DNA from: Corynebacterium kroppenstedtii
Lineage (GTDB): Bacteria; Actinomycetota; Actinomycetes; Mycobacteriales; Mycobacteriaceae
NCBI RefSeq assembly: GCF_003243515.1
Contig: NZ_QFRA01000002.1
Location: 99,120 to 163,119 of the forward strand
Direction: 5' to 3'
DNA length: 64,000 nt
Part shown: positions 55,194 through 63,884 of the stretch, one piece after another
Layout of the letters: every line of letters starts with the position of its first letter
Numbering within the stretch: position 1 is the stretch's first letter
Notes under the pieces: model-generated
Told to the model about the DNA's origin: nothing
What the model saw: the letters and a program-made list of their open reading frames with translations, nothing else
Database searches by the model: none
Made by a program: the position numbers and the translations under genes

Positions 55194-55288
55194 TTTTGCG
55201 GGGGTATATGGTCAGTTTTTGGCCATTTTTCAAGAATATCCCCCGCAAAATTCTGAGGGCCACCGTATATACCCCCGCACTTTTTGTA
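55194..55288. repeat. Palindromic repeat, copy B of the GCGGGGG-ATATGG family
   Basis: GCGGGGGTATATGGTCA, a TTTTTGGCCATTTTT centre and AATATCCCCCGCA form a 50-base imperfect palindrome. A second arm, TATATACCCCCGCACTTTTTG, follows. Size, arms and TGGCC centre match the palindrome in the element near 25.0 kb. No gene lies here. Confidence 0.65.
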
Positions 55289-55289
55289 T

Positions 55290-55321
55290 GTCGACTCCTA
55301 TTCGTGTGAATAGGAGTCGAC
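55290..55321. repeat. Perfect 13-bp inverted repeat (hairpin)
   Basis: GTCGACTCCTATT-CGTGTG-AATAGGAGTCGAC directly follows repeat copy B. No T-run follows on either strand, so it is not a normal terminator; it may belong to the repeat or be a protein-binding site. Confidence 0.7.
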
Positions 55322-55581
55322 GGGGATGGGGATCCCGGCATCACTATCGCTATTGCAGGATTAACTTCGCAGTATTAACTGCAAGGCATAGACACTGCGG
55401 TGCGGATTTGGGGTATCGGGGATATAGAAGATATCCAGGGCAGGGGCTGGCGTCCAAGTCGCGCTCCGACTTCTCGGTTTCGCGCGCAGGTCGGTACATC
55501 CAGGCAAATCTACCGGGGGGACACTGTGTCGCAGAAATGTTGACGTCGCGAACGGGGAGGGGTAATTTCGCTTTCAATATC
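55322..55581. other. Intergenic region upstream of the cys transporter gene
   Basis: 260 bases with no convincing gene; short open frames on both strands lack ribosome sites and protein-like composition. It presumably contains the promoter of the TauE-type gene just before the McbR-type site. Confidence 0.4.
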
Positions 55582-55597
55582 TAGACCGCTCGGTCTA
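55582..55597. promoter_or_regulatory. McbR-type operator TAGACCGCTCGGTCTA
   Basis: It matches exactly the TAGAC-N6-GTCTA motif of McbR, the corynebacterial sulfur-metabolism repressor, 46 bases before the TauE-type gene. Two further TAGAC half-sites follow at 55601 and 55616. Confidence 0.85.
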
Positions 55598-55642
55598 TTT
55601 TAGACCGACAGTCCTTAGACAACGTAGTGTGAAGGTGAACCC

Positions 55643-56683
55643 ATGGAAGCGATAATTATTTTTCTCCTGATCGGCGTCGGTGCGCAGCTGGTCAAGGGGA
55701 GCATGGGGATGGCCTACGGGGTTACCTCAACAACACTGCTTGTATTTACTGGCGTGCAGGCCGCGACGGCGTCGGCAATCGTTCACCTCGTTGAGGTGGG
55801 CACCACTCTTGCGCTGGGGCTTAGCCACTGGAAAATGGGAAATGTCGACTGGAAATTGGCTCTATCGCTGGGTGCTCCGGGCGCGTTCGGAGCGTTTATC
55901 GGAGCACGTGTTCTGGGCCAGGCGAGCGCGTCAGCAGCGCGTCCGCTGACCGCCGCGATTCTTGTCACTTTGGGGACGTTCATAGTTTTGCGATTTATCG
56001 GGCTCGTCACCATCCAGGCGAAAACAGTGTGGGGACCGAAGCGTCTTGGCACTCTTGGTTTGGTGGTCGGCGGTCTGGATGCCACAGGTGGCGGTGGCTG
56101 GGGAACGATGACCACATCGACGCTTATGGCGGCCGGGAAACGCGAGCCGAGGCGGATAGTTGGGACGGTCCTGGCCGCGCAATTCCTCGTCGCCACCGCG
56201 GCAACGCTGGGCTTCATTCCCGTGTTGAGTAGGGAAGTTGAGCACCACGCGGCCCCAGCATTAGGCCTGTTTATCGGTGGGATTGTTACCGCTCCGTTTG
56301 CCGCGTGGCTCGCTGGAAAAGTTAATGCGTCGGTTCTCGGTGGTGCGGTCGGCGTGCTGCTCGTCGGGCTGAATGTCAAGGTTTTGCTCGATGCTCTCGG
56401 TGTCGGTCACGCGTCCCAGTGGGAAGCAGTCGTCTTAGCCGCTGGTTTTGGGATGATCGCAGGCAATTGGGCACGGCAATATGCTCAGTCTCAAGAGGAA
56501 AAATCCAGGTCAAGCAGGTATTCGACGCTTAACGACGCTGGTTCATGTAGTGAGTCCTCTTCGCGCGATCCTCGGCCAGTTGTGCATGCGGAGACGTGTG
56601 GGGCGGAAGTGATCAAGACGGGTCCTTCTGATGTCGCAGCTGAGCAGGCATCTGCTTCAGCGTCAGGGGCACGATGTCTCTAA
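55643..56683 (+). CDS. cysZ: TauE/SafE-family membrane transporter, probable CysZ-type sulfate/sulfite permease
   Basis: 346 residues with seven to eight membrane segments, and paired motifs GVGAQLVKGSMGMAYGVTSTTLL and GGLDATGGGGWGTMTTSTLMAAGK that mark TauE/SafE carriers (read in parts). In C. glutamicum a homologue at the end of the cysIXHDNYZ cluster is named CysZ and linked to sulfate uptake; here it stands first. The C-terminal 60 residues are a Ser/Ala-rich cytoplasmic tail. McbR-type operators lie on both sides of the gene. ATG 55643 follows GAAGGTG. Confidence 0.85.
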   Translation: MEAIIIFLLIGVGAQLVKGSMGMAYGVTSTTLLVFTGVQAATASAIVHLVEVGTTLALGLSHWKMGNVDWKLALSLGAPGAFGAFIGARVLGQASASAARPLTAAILVTLGTFIVLRFIGLVTIQAKTVWGPKRLGTLGLVVGGLDATGGGGWGTMTTSTLMAAGKREPRRIVGTVLAAQFLVATAATLGFIPVLSREVEHHAAPALGLFIGGIVTAPFAAWLAGKVNASVLGGAVGVLLVGLNVKVLLDALGVGHASQWEAVVLAAGFGMIAGNWARQYAQSQEEKSRSSRYSTLNDAGSCSESSSRDPRPVVHAETCGAEVIKTGPSDVAAEQASASASGARCL

Positions 56684-56695
56684 AAGTTGAAGGTA

Positions 56696-56711
56696 TAGAC
56701 AGAGCTGTCTA
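56696..56711. promoter_or_regulatory. McbR-type operator TAGACAGAGCTGTCTA
   Basis: A perfect palindrome fitting TAGAC-N6-GTCTA, 13 bases after the transporter stop and about 460 bases before cysI. It probably marks the promoter of the cysI-X-H-D-N operon. Confidence 0.85.
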
Positions 56712-57168
56712 GAATACGAGCACAACAAAAACAACTTGGTCTATCGCTTGAGGATCAACTGGGACTCTGAGGTTAGGCACCGGGCTGATTGGAATAAATC
56801 CCGTTTACCAAGTGGAACAGGATCCGGTGAGGTGCATAATAACGGCTTCGTAAACGCAGAGTTGTGTTGGCCCAACTACGGGGAAGTTCGAGCAGTCACT
56901 GTGCTGGGGATGGTGGAGTACCTAATGCACCATCCCAACCGACGAGGAAGCGACGACGAACTGACGCTCACCTGACTTCGTCGCCGACGGTCCCACCAAT
57001 TGTCGCCACGTGAAGGCCAGACATTCCTGGTCGGGCGGCAAAACTCTCGCCCAACCAGGATGGCAGTCAACGGTACCCGATTCGATAGCCCCGCGATGTG
57101 AAACCCCGAGTTCTCGACGCAACCCAATTAATCCGGCGTCTTGCCATAACGAAACGAAGGACAAAGCT
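56712..57168 (+). other. Long leader region of cysI
   Basis: 457 bases between the McbR site and cysI. A stem-loop is obvious at 57026-57059: CCTGGT-C-GGGCG, ten-base loop, CGCCC-A-ACCAGG, without a T-run. A TTG-started open frame at 56736-56975 exists but has no recognisable features. The length suggests either a structured untranslated leader or the remains of a lost gene (fpr2 is beside cysI in C. glutamicum but is not seen). Confidence 0.5.
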
Positions 57169-59003
57169 ATGACAACCCCCGCCCGTAACGAAACAGCTCA
57201 GCACGACGCATCCGCTACCGGCGTTAACGATTCCGCCCAGTCCCGCACGAGAGACGCGACTCCCACCCGGGAAAAACCGCATCTGCAGCTCGCTCGACTG
57301 ATTCGCCTCGCTCCCAGAGAGCCGGCGGACGCACTGCAGGCGGACGTTCACGCCCTCGTCGAAAACCAAAACCTCAAGGGCAGTGGGCTGTAGATGGTCA
57401 CGAGGCCCTCAATGACGACGAAAAGATCAAGGCTGAAGATGCGGGTGTCGCCGTCGCCCAGCGCGTCCGCGATATTTACGCGCTCCAGGGGTTCGATTCC
57501 ATTCCGGCGAATGACCTTGCTCCGCGTTTTAAATGGATCGGCCTTTATACCCAGCGCCGCCAGGATTTGGATGGAGAGCAAACAAGCATCAAAAGCAATG
57601 CTGAACTCCAGGACCATTACTTCATGATGAGGATCCGTTTAGACGGCGGCGTCGTTAATTCGGAGCAGCTAACGGTTATTGGTGAAATTTCCCGCGACTT
57701 TGCCTGCGGAACCGCCGACTTTACGGACCGTCAGAATGTGCAGCTCCACTGGATCCGAATCGAGGATGTTCCGGAGATCTGGGATCGCCTAAACAGTGTG
57801 GGCCTGTCCACGAATTTTGGTTGCGGCGATGTTCCGCGCGTCATTCTGGGGTCGCCGGTGGCCGGCGTTGCTGCTGATGAAATTATTGATGCAACACCGG
57901 CGATCGAGGAGATTAAAAACAATCGCCTTCCTAAGCCGGAGTATTCAAATCTCCCGAGGAAATTTAAAACAGCCATTTCGGGAAACTCTCGGCAAGATGT
58001 CACACACGAAATTCAGGACCTTTCGTTTATCGGTGTTAGGCATTCTGAGCATGGGCCCGGTTTCGACGTATGGGTAGGTAGCGGCTTATCGACGAACCCC
58101 ATGCTTGCTCAGCGTTTGGGCGTGTTCGTTTCTCTCGACGAGGTTCCTGACGTGTGGGAGGGGATCGTCTCCATTTTCCGCGATTACGGTTATCGACGTT
58201 TACGTAACCGCGCGCGCCTGAAGTTCCTCGTCGCCGATTGGGGCGTCGAAAAGCTGCGTTCAGTTTTGGAAAACGACTACCTCGGCCATCCGCTCCGTGA
58301 CGGTGCGGAGCCGCCGGTTGCCCCAGGTTATCGGGATCATATCGGTGTTCACGACCAGCAGGATGGGCTGAAGTATGTGGGTGTGAAACCTACGGTTGGG
58401 CACACTGAAGGGCGTCAGCTGATTCGCTTGGCTGAGCTCGCTGATAAATTCGGTTCGGGTCGAATTCGAACGACTCCGAATAAAGAACTCCTATTTCTCG
58501 ACGTCAAACCGGGTCGTGTGCCCGATCTGCTTCATGCTCTTGATAATGAGGGGCTTTCTGCGAAGCCTTCGAGTTTTCGACGCGACGTCATTTCATGCAC
58601 GGGTTTGGAATTTTGCAAACTTGCTCTCGTTGTGACAAAACAACGCGCAATTCGGTTAGCCGACGAACTCGAAGAACGTTTAGGCGATCTCGATGTTCCC
58701 CTAAAGATCAGTCTTAATGGTTGCCCTAACTCGTGCGCCCGAACGCAATTGGCGGATATCGGTCTCAAAGGGCAAATCGTGACCGATCAAGATGGCAACC
58801 GCGTTGAAGGATTCCAAGTGCACCTAGGAGGGGCCCTCGGATTCCATCCTGATTTTGGACGAAAACTTCGTGGCCACAAAGTTACGAGTGCAGGTCTCGC
58901 CGATTACGTCGAAAGGCTCGTCACCAAATATAAAGCCGATCGAAACAAAGGTGAACAGTTTCGCGAATGGGTCCTTCGCGCCCCAGATGAGGATTTGCAA
59001 TGA
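57169..59003 (+). CDS. cysI: Sulfite reductase (ferredoxin) CysI, with an N-terminal frameshift in this sequence
   Basis: ATG 57169 (GAAGG upstream) opens a frame that stops at 57393. The true frame, GRSRPRRKPKPQGQWAVDGHEAL, starts before 57342 and runs to 59003. One extra A in the A5 run at 57272-57276 joins them into about 611 residues matching corynebacterial CysI, including its KPKPxGQW start. It reduces sulfite to sulfide with siroheme and a 4Fe-4S cluster. Ligands are in ISCTGLEFCKLA and NGCPNSCART; DFTDRQNVQLHWIR and GCGDVPRVI are also conserved. Without correction only the part from ATG 57567 (478 residues) would be made, losing about 130 residues. Confidence 0.88.
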
Positions 59004-59308
59004 GTACAACAGTGATCAAAAACGACGTCGGTCACCATTTTGATATGAACTCGCCTACGAATTCTTATACCGCCAACGCAGATATTCCGGAGGAGGACAA
59101 GGCGCCGAAACTTCATCGCGATGTCCCCGGAAAGAAAGGCCATTCGAATCCGAATCGGGCCGTCGTTAATAACTGTCCCTATTGTGGTTCGGAATTGCTT
59201 TTCCCTGATACGCAAACCGAATACGCCTGGGAATGCCGGGAATGTTGCCATGTTTTCAGCGTGAAATTCCATGGATACCTACCCAGAAACGTAAACAAAC
59301 AAAACTAG
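59000..59308 (+). CDS. cysX: CysX-like small zinc-ribbon/ferredoxin-like protein
   Basis: 102 residues, ATG 59000 overlapping the cysI stop. Four to five cysteines are arranged CPYCG...ECRECC near residues 59-82, more like a zinc ribbon or rubredoxin-type knuckle than a 4Fe-4S ferredoxin. The N-terminal 55 residues are hydrophilic. In C. glutamicum cysX occupies this place and is proposed to feed electrons to CysI or CysH; the partner role here is by position. Confidence 0.8.
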   Translation: MSTTVIKNDVGHHFDMNSPTNSYTANADIPEEDKAPKLHRDVPGKKGHSNPNRAVVNNCPYCGSELLFPDTQTEYAWECRECCHVFSVKFHGYLPRNVNKQN

Positions 59309-59412
59309 CAGTTACCACCGCACATCGGCAGCGTTCATAAGGTTCATTAGGAAGCTAATTGAGATGAGCCCTGTCGCGGTGAATACCGGTGAATACTAAG
59401 GAGTGACTCTCC

Positions 59413-60306
59413 ATGTCCACCCCGACAACGGATCACGGCGAACATTTATCGACGACGGATGCGCCTGATTTCCGCGGCGCGGAGCACACCGCGCCCAACA
59501 TGCGGAGGCCAGAGAGGGCCGCGCAGATCTCGATCGTCCGGCACACCCATGGCATCGAAGCCCCTATCGTGGAGGCGCGGGACGGAAATACGTCAGAGGG
59601 AAACGCACCTGACGTCGACAATGATTATCAGGCTGAGATGTTGAACCTGGCTCTCGATTACTCCGCGGAACTGGAAAAAGCCAGCGCGGAAGAGATCATG
59701 CAATGGGCACACGATCATGTCCCGAAGCTGGCAGTCACGCTATCCATGCAAGACACCGTTTTGGCCGATCTCGCGGAGAAGTACGCGCCCGCCGCCGACC
59801 TCGTCTTTTTAGACACCGGCTACCACTTTGCCGAGACGCTGGATGTCGCGGATGCCGTGGAGAGGCGGTATTCGAATCGGCTACTTCGGGTTGTCCCTCA
59901 TCTCACCCGCCGTGAGCAGGATCAACGCTATGGCAAGGATCTCTACGCAACGGATCCCACCCTCTGCTGCCACATGCGGAAAGTCGTGCCGCTCCAGGAA
60001 ACGCTGGCCGGCTACCCCGCGTGGGTCACGGGTCTCAAGCGTGTCGACGCGCCGTCCCGCGCGCACACTCCCGTCCTAGAAATCGACAAGGCTGGGCGGC
60101 TGAAAATCAACCCCATCATCACCTGGACCGACGACGACGTCGAGAACTACATCGTTGAGCACGATTTGATCCGGCACCCCTTAACGACGCAGGGGTACCC
60201 GTCCATCGGGTGTGAAACGTGCACGGCGCGGGTGCAAGCGGGGGAGGACCCGCGGTCCGGGCGCTGGCAGGGGAAGGAGAAGACCGAGTGCGGCCTGCAT
60301 GTTTAG
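59413..60306 (+). CDS. cysH: Adenylylsulfate (APS) reductase
   Basis: 297 residues; it reduces APS to sulfite. The presence of the iron-sulfur cysteine pairs (TLCCHMRKV and ETCTARV, i.e. CC...CxxC) marks the APS- rather than PAPS-using type, and the catalytic Cys is in KTECGLHV at the very end. The PP-loop-like TLSMQDTVLADL and FLDTGYHFAETL are present. The first 75 residues are a non-conserved extension. ATG 59413 follows AAGGAG. No APS kinase domain is found in CysN, which agrees with direct APS reduction. Confidence 0.95.
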   Translation: MSTPTTDHGEHLSTTDAPDFRGAEHTAPNMRRPERAAQISIVRHTHGIEAPIVEARDGNTSEGNAPDVDNDYQAEMLNLALDYSAELEKASAEEIMQWAHDHVPKLAVTLSMQDTVLADLAEKYAPAADLVFLDTGYHFAETLDVADAVERRYSNRLLRVVPHLTRREQDQRYGKDLYATDPTLCCHMRKVVPLQETLAGYPAWVTGLKRVDAPSRAHTPVLEIDKAGRLKINPIITWTDDDVENYIVEHDLIRHPLTTQGYPSIGCETCTARVQAGEDPRSGRWQGKEKTECGLHV

Positions 60307-60393
60307 CCGCGCCGGAACCCGCGCACCATCCGACCGACGCCACTCCACGCCTGCTAACTCACCACCCCACAACCCCACAGTTAGGAAAACCCT

Positions 60394-61320
60394 ATGACAA
60401 CAGCTGCTCCGACGCGCATCGCGTCCTCTTTACCTGCACATTTAGCGCTACTCGAAGCGGAAGGCATCGACATCATCCGGCAAGCCGCCGGCCAGGCAGA
60501 CCGCGGCGCCATTTTGTTCTCCGGCGGCAAAGACTCCGTCGTCGTCCTGGAACTCGCCCGCCGCGCATTCGCCCCCGCGTCGATCCCCTTCGAACTCCTC
60601 CACGTCGACACCGGCCACAACTTTCCCGAGGTCCTCGCGTTCCGCGACTCGATCGCCGCCCGCCCCGGCGTCACCCTTCGCGTCGCTAAGGTTCAAGATT
60701 GGATCGACCGCGGCGAACTCCACGAGCGTCCCGACGGCACACGCAACCCGTTGCAGACCGTCCCTCTCGTCGAGACGATTGAAAACCAGGGTTATGACGT
60801 CGTTCTCGGTGGGGCACGTCGCGACGAGGAAAAAGCCCGCGCGAAGGAACGCGTGTTTTCCGTCCGCGATTCGTTCGGCGGGTGGGACCCACGCCGGCAG
60901 CGCCCCGAACTGTGGGGCATTTACAACGCAAAAGTGCAGCCCGGCGAGAATGTCCGCGTTTTCCCCATCTCCAACTGGACGGAGGCCGACGTCTGGGACT
61001 ACATCGACGCGCGCCACCTCGAACTCGCCCCCATTTACTACGCCCACCAGCGCAAAGTGTTCAACCGCAACGGGATGTGGCTCTCACCCGGGGAGTGGGG
61101 TGGCCCGCGCGACGGCGAAGAAATCGTCACCAAAACCGTCCGCTACCGCACCGTCAGTGACATGTCATGTATGGGAGCGGTCGAGTCAGAAGCCCGCACC
61201 AACGCCGACATTATCGACGAAATCCGCCGCTCAACCACGACCGAACGCGGCGCAACCCGCGCAGATGACAAATTGTCCGAATCCTCCATGGAGGACAGGA
61301 AGAAAGATGGGTACTTCTGA
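60394..61320 (+). CDS. cysD: Sulfate adenylyltransferase subunit 2
   Basis: 308 residues. The PP-loop LFSGGKDSVVVLELARRAF forms APS from sulfate and ATP; HVDTGHNFPEVL, GARRDEEKARAKER and NWTEADVWDYI are conserved, and the protein ends MEDRKKDGYF as in E. coli. It forms a heterodimer with the CysN GTPase, whose ATG overlaps its stop by one base. Confidence 0.96.
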   Translation: MTTAAPTRIASSLPAHLALLEAEGIDIIRQAAGQADRGAILFSGGKDSVVVLELARRAFAPASIPFELLHVDTGHNFPEVLAFRDSIAARPGVTLRVAKVQDWIDRGELHERPDGTRNPLQTVPLVETIENQGYDVVLGGARRDEEKARAKERVFSVRDSFGGWDPRRQRPELWGIYNAKVQPGENVRVFPISNWTEADVWDYIDARHLELAPIYYAHQRKVFNRNGMWLSPGEWGGPRDGEEIVTKTVRYRTVSDMSCMGAVESEARTNADIIDEIRRSTTTERGATRADDKLSESSMEDRKKDGYF

Positions 61321-62735
61321 TGTCTCACAGCACAACCGCCACGCTCGACACCACCCCCGACGACACCCGCGCGGTGAACACCACCCCCGACGACACCCGC
61401 GCCACCCCTGCCCCAGCCAACAACGAGCTCCCCACCGTCCGGCTCTGCACCGCAGGTTCCGTCGACGATGGCAAATCCACGTTCGTCGGCCGGCTTCTTC
61501 ATGACACGAAATCGATCCTCAGCGACCAATACGAAGCAGTCCAACGCTCGTCAGAAGCCCGGGGCCTGGCGGAGGCGGACCTCTCGCTCCTCGTCGACGG
61601 CCTCCGCGCCGAGCGCGAGCAAGGCATCACCATCGACGTCGCCTACCGCTATTTCGCCATTGACCAGCGCAAATTCATCCTGGCGGACTGCCCCGGCCAC
61701 GAGCAGTACACGCGCAACACCGTCACTGGGATGTCCACCGCGGATGTCGTCATTTTGCTTATCGACGTGCGCAACGGGGTCGTCCGCCAAACTAACCGAC
61801 ACGCGACGGTCGCGGGCATCCTCGGCGTTCCGCACGTCGTCGTCGCCGTCAACAAAATCGACCTGGTGGATTACGACGAAGCCACCTTCCGCACCATCGA
61901 GGACCAGGTCGCAGCGCTGGCCGACCGCGCGTACCTCAACGACGTCCGCGTCGTCCCGATCTCCTCGCTCAAGGGCGACAATGTGGTCGAAAGGTCCGCC
62001 CGAACGCCGTGGTACACCGGCCCCAGCATCGTCGAAATATTAGAAAACATTGACGACGTCACTAGCGTCGAAGATGCCGCTGACCAGGAACTTCGCCTGC
62101 CGGTGGACTACGTGATCCGCGATCACGACTCCGAATACCGAGGCTTCGCCGGCCGAATCGCGGCAGGTTCCATCGGCGTCGGTGACGAAGTGACGGTCAC
62201 CGGCGGCCGCACCGCCCGAATCACAACGCTCAGCATTGCTGGTGATCCGGTCGAGGCGCCGGTCTGTGCGGTCGCCGGCAGCTCCGTGAGCGTCGAACTG
62301 GACACGGACATCGACTTGTCGCGCGGCGCGTTGATCGCGGGAACGCCGCACCCCGCCACCACCAACACTGTCCAGGCCACCATCGTCCACACCAGCCAGC
62401 GCCCACTCGTCGTCCGTCGGCGATTATTACTCCGCTACGGCGCGCACACCACGAAAGCCCAATTGTCAGATATCCAAGGCATTATCGACGTCGATTCCGG
62501 CAAATTGCTCCCCACGCGCCCCACCGAATTCAACGACGAACCCGTGACGACGCTGGAATCCAATGAACTCGCGCGCGTCACGATCAAAACGCGGGATCCC
62601 ATCCCATTCGAGCCCTACCAACCGGGCGGCAAAATCGGGTCTTTTCTGCTTATCGACGATCAAACCGGCGATACCGTGGCCGCCGGCTTGGTCCTTCCGC
62701 GGGAAGCACAGCAAGTGAATCGCGCGACGGCGTGA
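61320..62735 (+). CDS. cysN: Sulfate adenylyltransferase subunit 1 (GTPase)
   Basis: 471 residues, EF-Tu-like. GTP-binding motifs are GSVDDGKSTFVGRLL, DCPGHEQYTRN and NKIDLVD; GTP hydrolysis drives APS formation by CysD. There is no C-terminal APS-kinase domain. The N-terminus carries an in-tandem ten-residue repeat (TTPDDTRAVN / TTPDDTRATP) encoded by a 25-base identical DNA repeat at 30-base spacing (61348-61402), outside the GTPase core. Confidence 0.96.
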   Translation: MSHSTTATLDTTPDDTRAVNTTPDDTRATPAPANNELPTVRLCTAGSVDDGKSTFVGRLLHDTKSILSDQYEAVQRSSEARGLAEADLSLLVDGLRAEREQGITIDVAYRYFAIDQRKFILADCPGHEQYTRNTVTGMSTADVVILLIDVRNGVVRQTNRHATVAGILGVPHVVVAVNKIDLVDYDEATFRTIEDQVAALADRAYLNDVRVVPISSLKGDNVVERSARTPWYTGPSIVEILENIDDVTSVEDAADQELRLPVDYVIRDHDSEYRGFAGRIAAGSIGVGDEVTVTGGRTARITTLSIAGDPVEAPVCAVAGSSVSVELDTDIDLSRGALIAGTPHPATTNTVQATIVHTSQRPLVVRRRLLLRYGAHTTKAQLSDIQGIIDVDSGKLLPTRPTEFNDEPVTTLESNELARVTIKTRDPIPFEPYQPGGKIGSFLLIDDQTGDTVAAGLVLPREAQQVNRATA

Positions 62736-62813
62736 GAGTCATGTGATTGATGAGAGTCATGCATGTGCTGGTAGAGGCGCTAATCGGCCATGATCGTTAG
62801 GAAAGAGGGCACA

Positions 62814-63866
62814 GTGAACCAATCTGCATCGAAGGGCTTGGGATCGGCGTGCCCGGGTTCAACGCGCTCCGCATTGATTTTGCTCGCCCACGGCAGTCGG
62901 CATAACCATGTGACGCACGCGCTTCGCGACATTACCGACGCCGTGGCCCGCGAATACCGCATCGCCGGCCGCTTCGGGGTTCACATGGCGTTTTTGGACC
63001 ATGCCGAGCCCGACCTCGTGCAGGTGAGCGCCCGACTAGCCGAGCGTGGTTACGATCGCGCTGTTGTCGTGCCACTTCTGTTTACCGATGCTTTCCACTC
63101 GCGTGTCGACGTCCCCGCGCAGGTGAATAAAGCGCAGGACGCTTCCGGACTGGCGATGTCTATCACGCGTGGTTTGGGGACAGGCGACGATCTTGCTGCA
63201 GTGTTGGAGCAGCGTTTTAGTCGATTGGTCCCTGAGGCGTCGAGCTCGGGGAGTGGTCTCACGGCTGGTAGTGAGGCTAACGGTGGGGCTTCTGCGGTGG
63301 TCGACGGCTCCTCAGTGCGGGCGACCGAGAACATGCTTGGTCCAGGGAACACACCTGCCCCGGTGATCCGCGTCCTTTACTCTGTGGGCAGTTCCGATCC
63401 CGCGGCCAACGATGCCGTCAGCCGTCTAGCTGCGAGTATTGGTGCAACGTCCGTTGCAGCAACAGGGGAGCATCCGAAAGGTGTCGCCGCCATTGACCAC
63501 ATCGTTGCCCACCACGGGAACGCCAACCAGGGTGGCCTAGACCAGGGAAAACGAAAGAAAGATCAGGTCGCCACGGAATCGGGCGAGCTGTCCGCCGATC
63601 CTCTGGTCGTTGTCCAGCCTTTGTTCGTGGCGCCTGGAAAGTTGTGGGCGATGGCAACCAAGGAACTAGCCCACAGACAGAGTCAATCCCAGTCGGTCGA
63701 AACACAACCCTTGCGCGAGCGCCTCACCTTCAGACGAGGTGATATTCCTGAGATGCTTGGCTATTCATATGAGACACCCGACGTTCCCGATGTCAGGTTC
63801 CGATGCGGATCCCCACTTGGAGTCGATTTAGCGCCCATGATCGCAGATCGGGCGTGCTCAGCGTAA
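62814..63866 (+). CDS. CbiX/SirB-type sirohydrochlorin chelatase-like protein (CysY position)
   Basis: About 350 residues. Two related halves: LILLAHGSRHNHVTHALRDI with the metal/His site and VVVPLLFTDAFHSRVDVP in the first, and VIRVLYSVGSSDPAANDAV with VVVQPLFVAPGKLW in the second. It probably inserts iron into sirohydrochlorin to make the siroheme of CysI. Low-complexity inserts separate the halves (about residues 142-180) and follow the second (GNANQGGLDQGKRKKDQ). GTG 62814 is preferred for the AAAGAGGG site; ATG 62790 would add eight residues. The corresponding C. glutamicum gene is cysY. Confidence 0.85.
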   Translation: MNQSASKGLGSACPGSTRSALILLAHGSRHNHVTHALRDITDAVAREYRIAGRFGVHMAFLDHAEPDLVQVSARLAERGYDRAVVVPLLFTDAFHSRVDVPAQVNKAQDASGLAMSITRGLGTGDDLAAVLEQRFSRLVPEASSSGSGLTAGSEANGGASAVVDGSSVRATENMLGPGNTPAPVIRVLYSVGSSDPAANDAVSRLAASIGATSVAATGEHPKGVAAIDHIVAHHGNANQGGLDQGKRKKDQVATESGELSADPLVVVQPLFVAPGKLWAMATKELAHRQSQSQSVETQPLRERLTFRRGDIPEMLGYSYETPDVPDVRFRCGSPLGVDLAPMIADRACSA

Positions 63867-63884
63867 TAGATCCCCCGAAACCCC

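Noticed and set aside
56736..56975. TTG-started 79-codon frame before cysI
   Set aside because: No ribosome site, no known family and unremarkable composition; kept only as a note in the leader entry.
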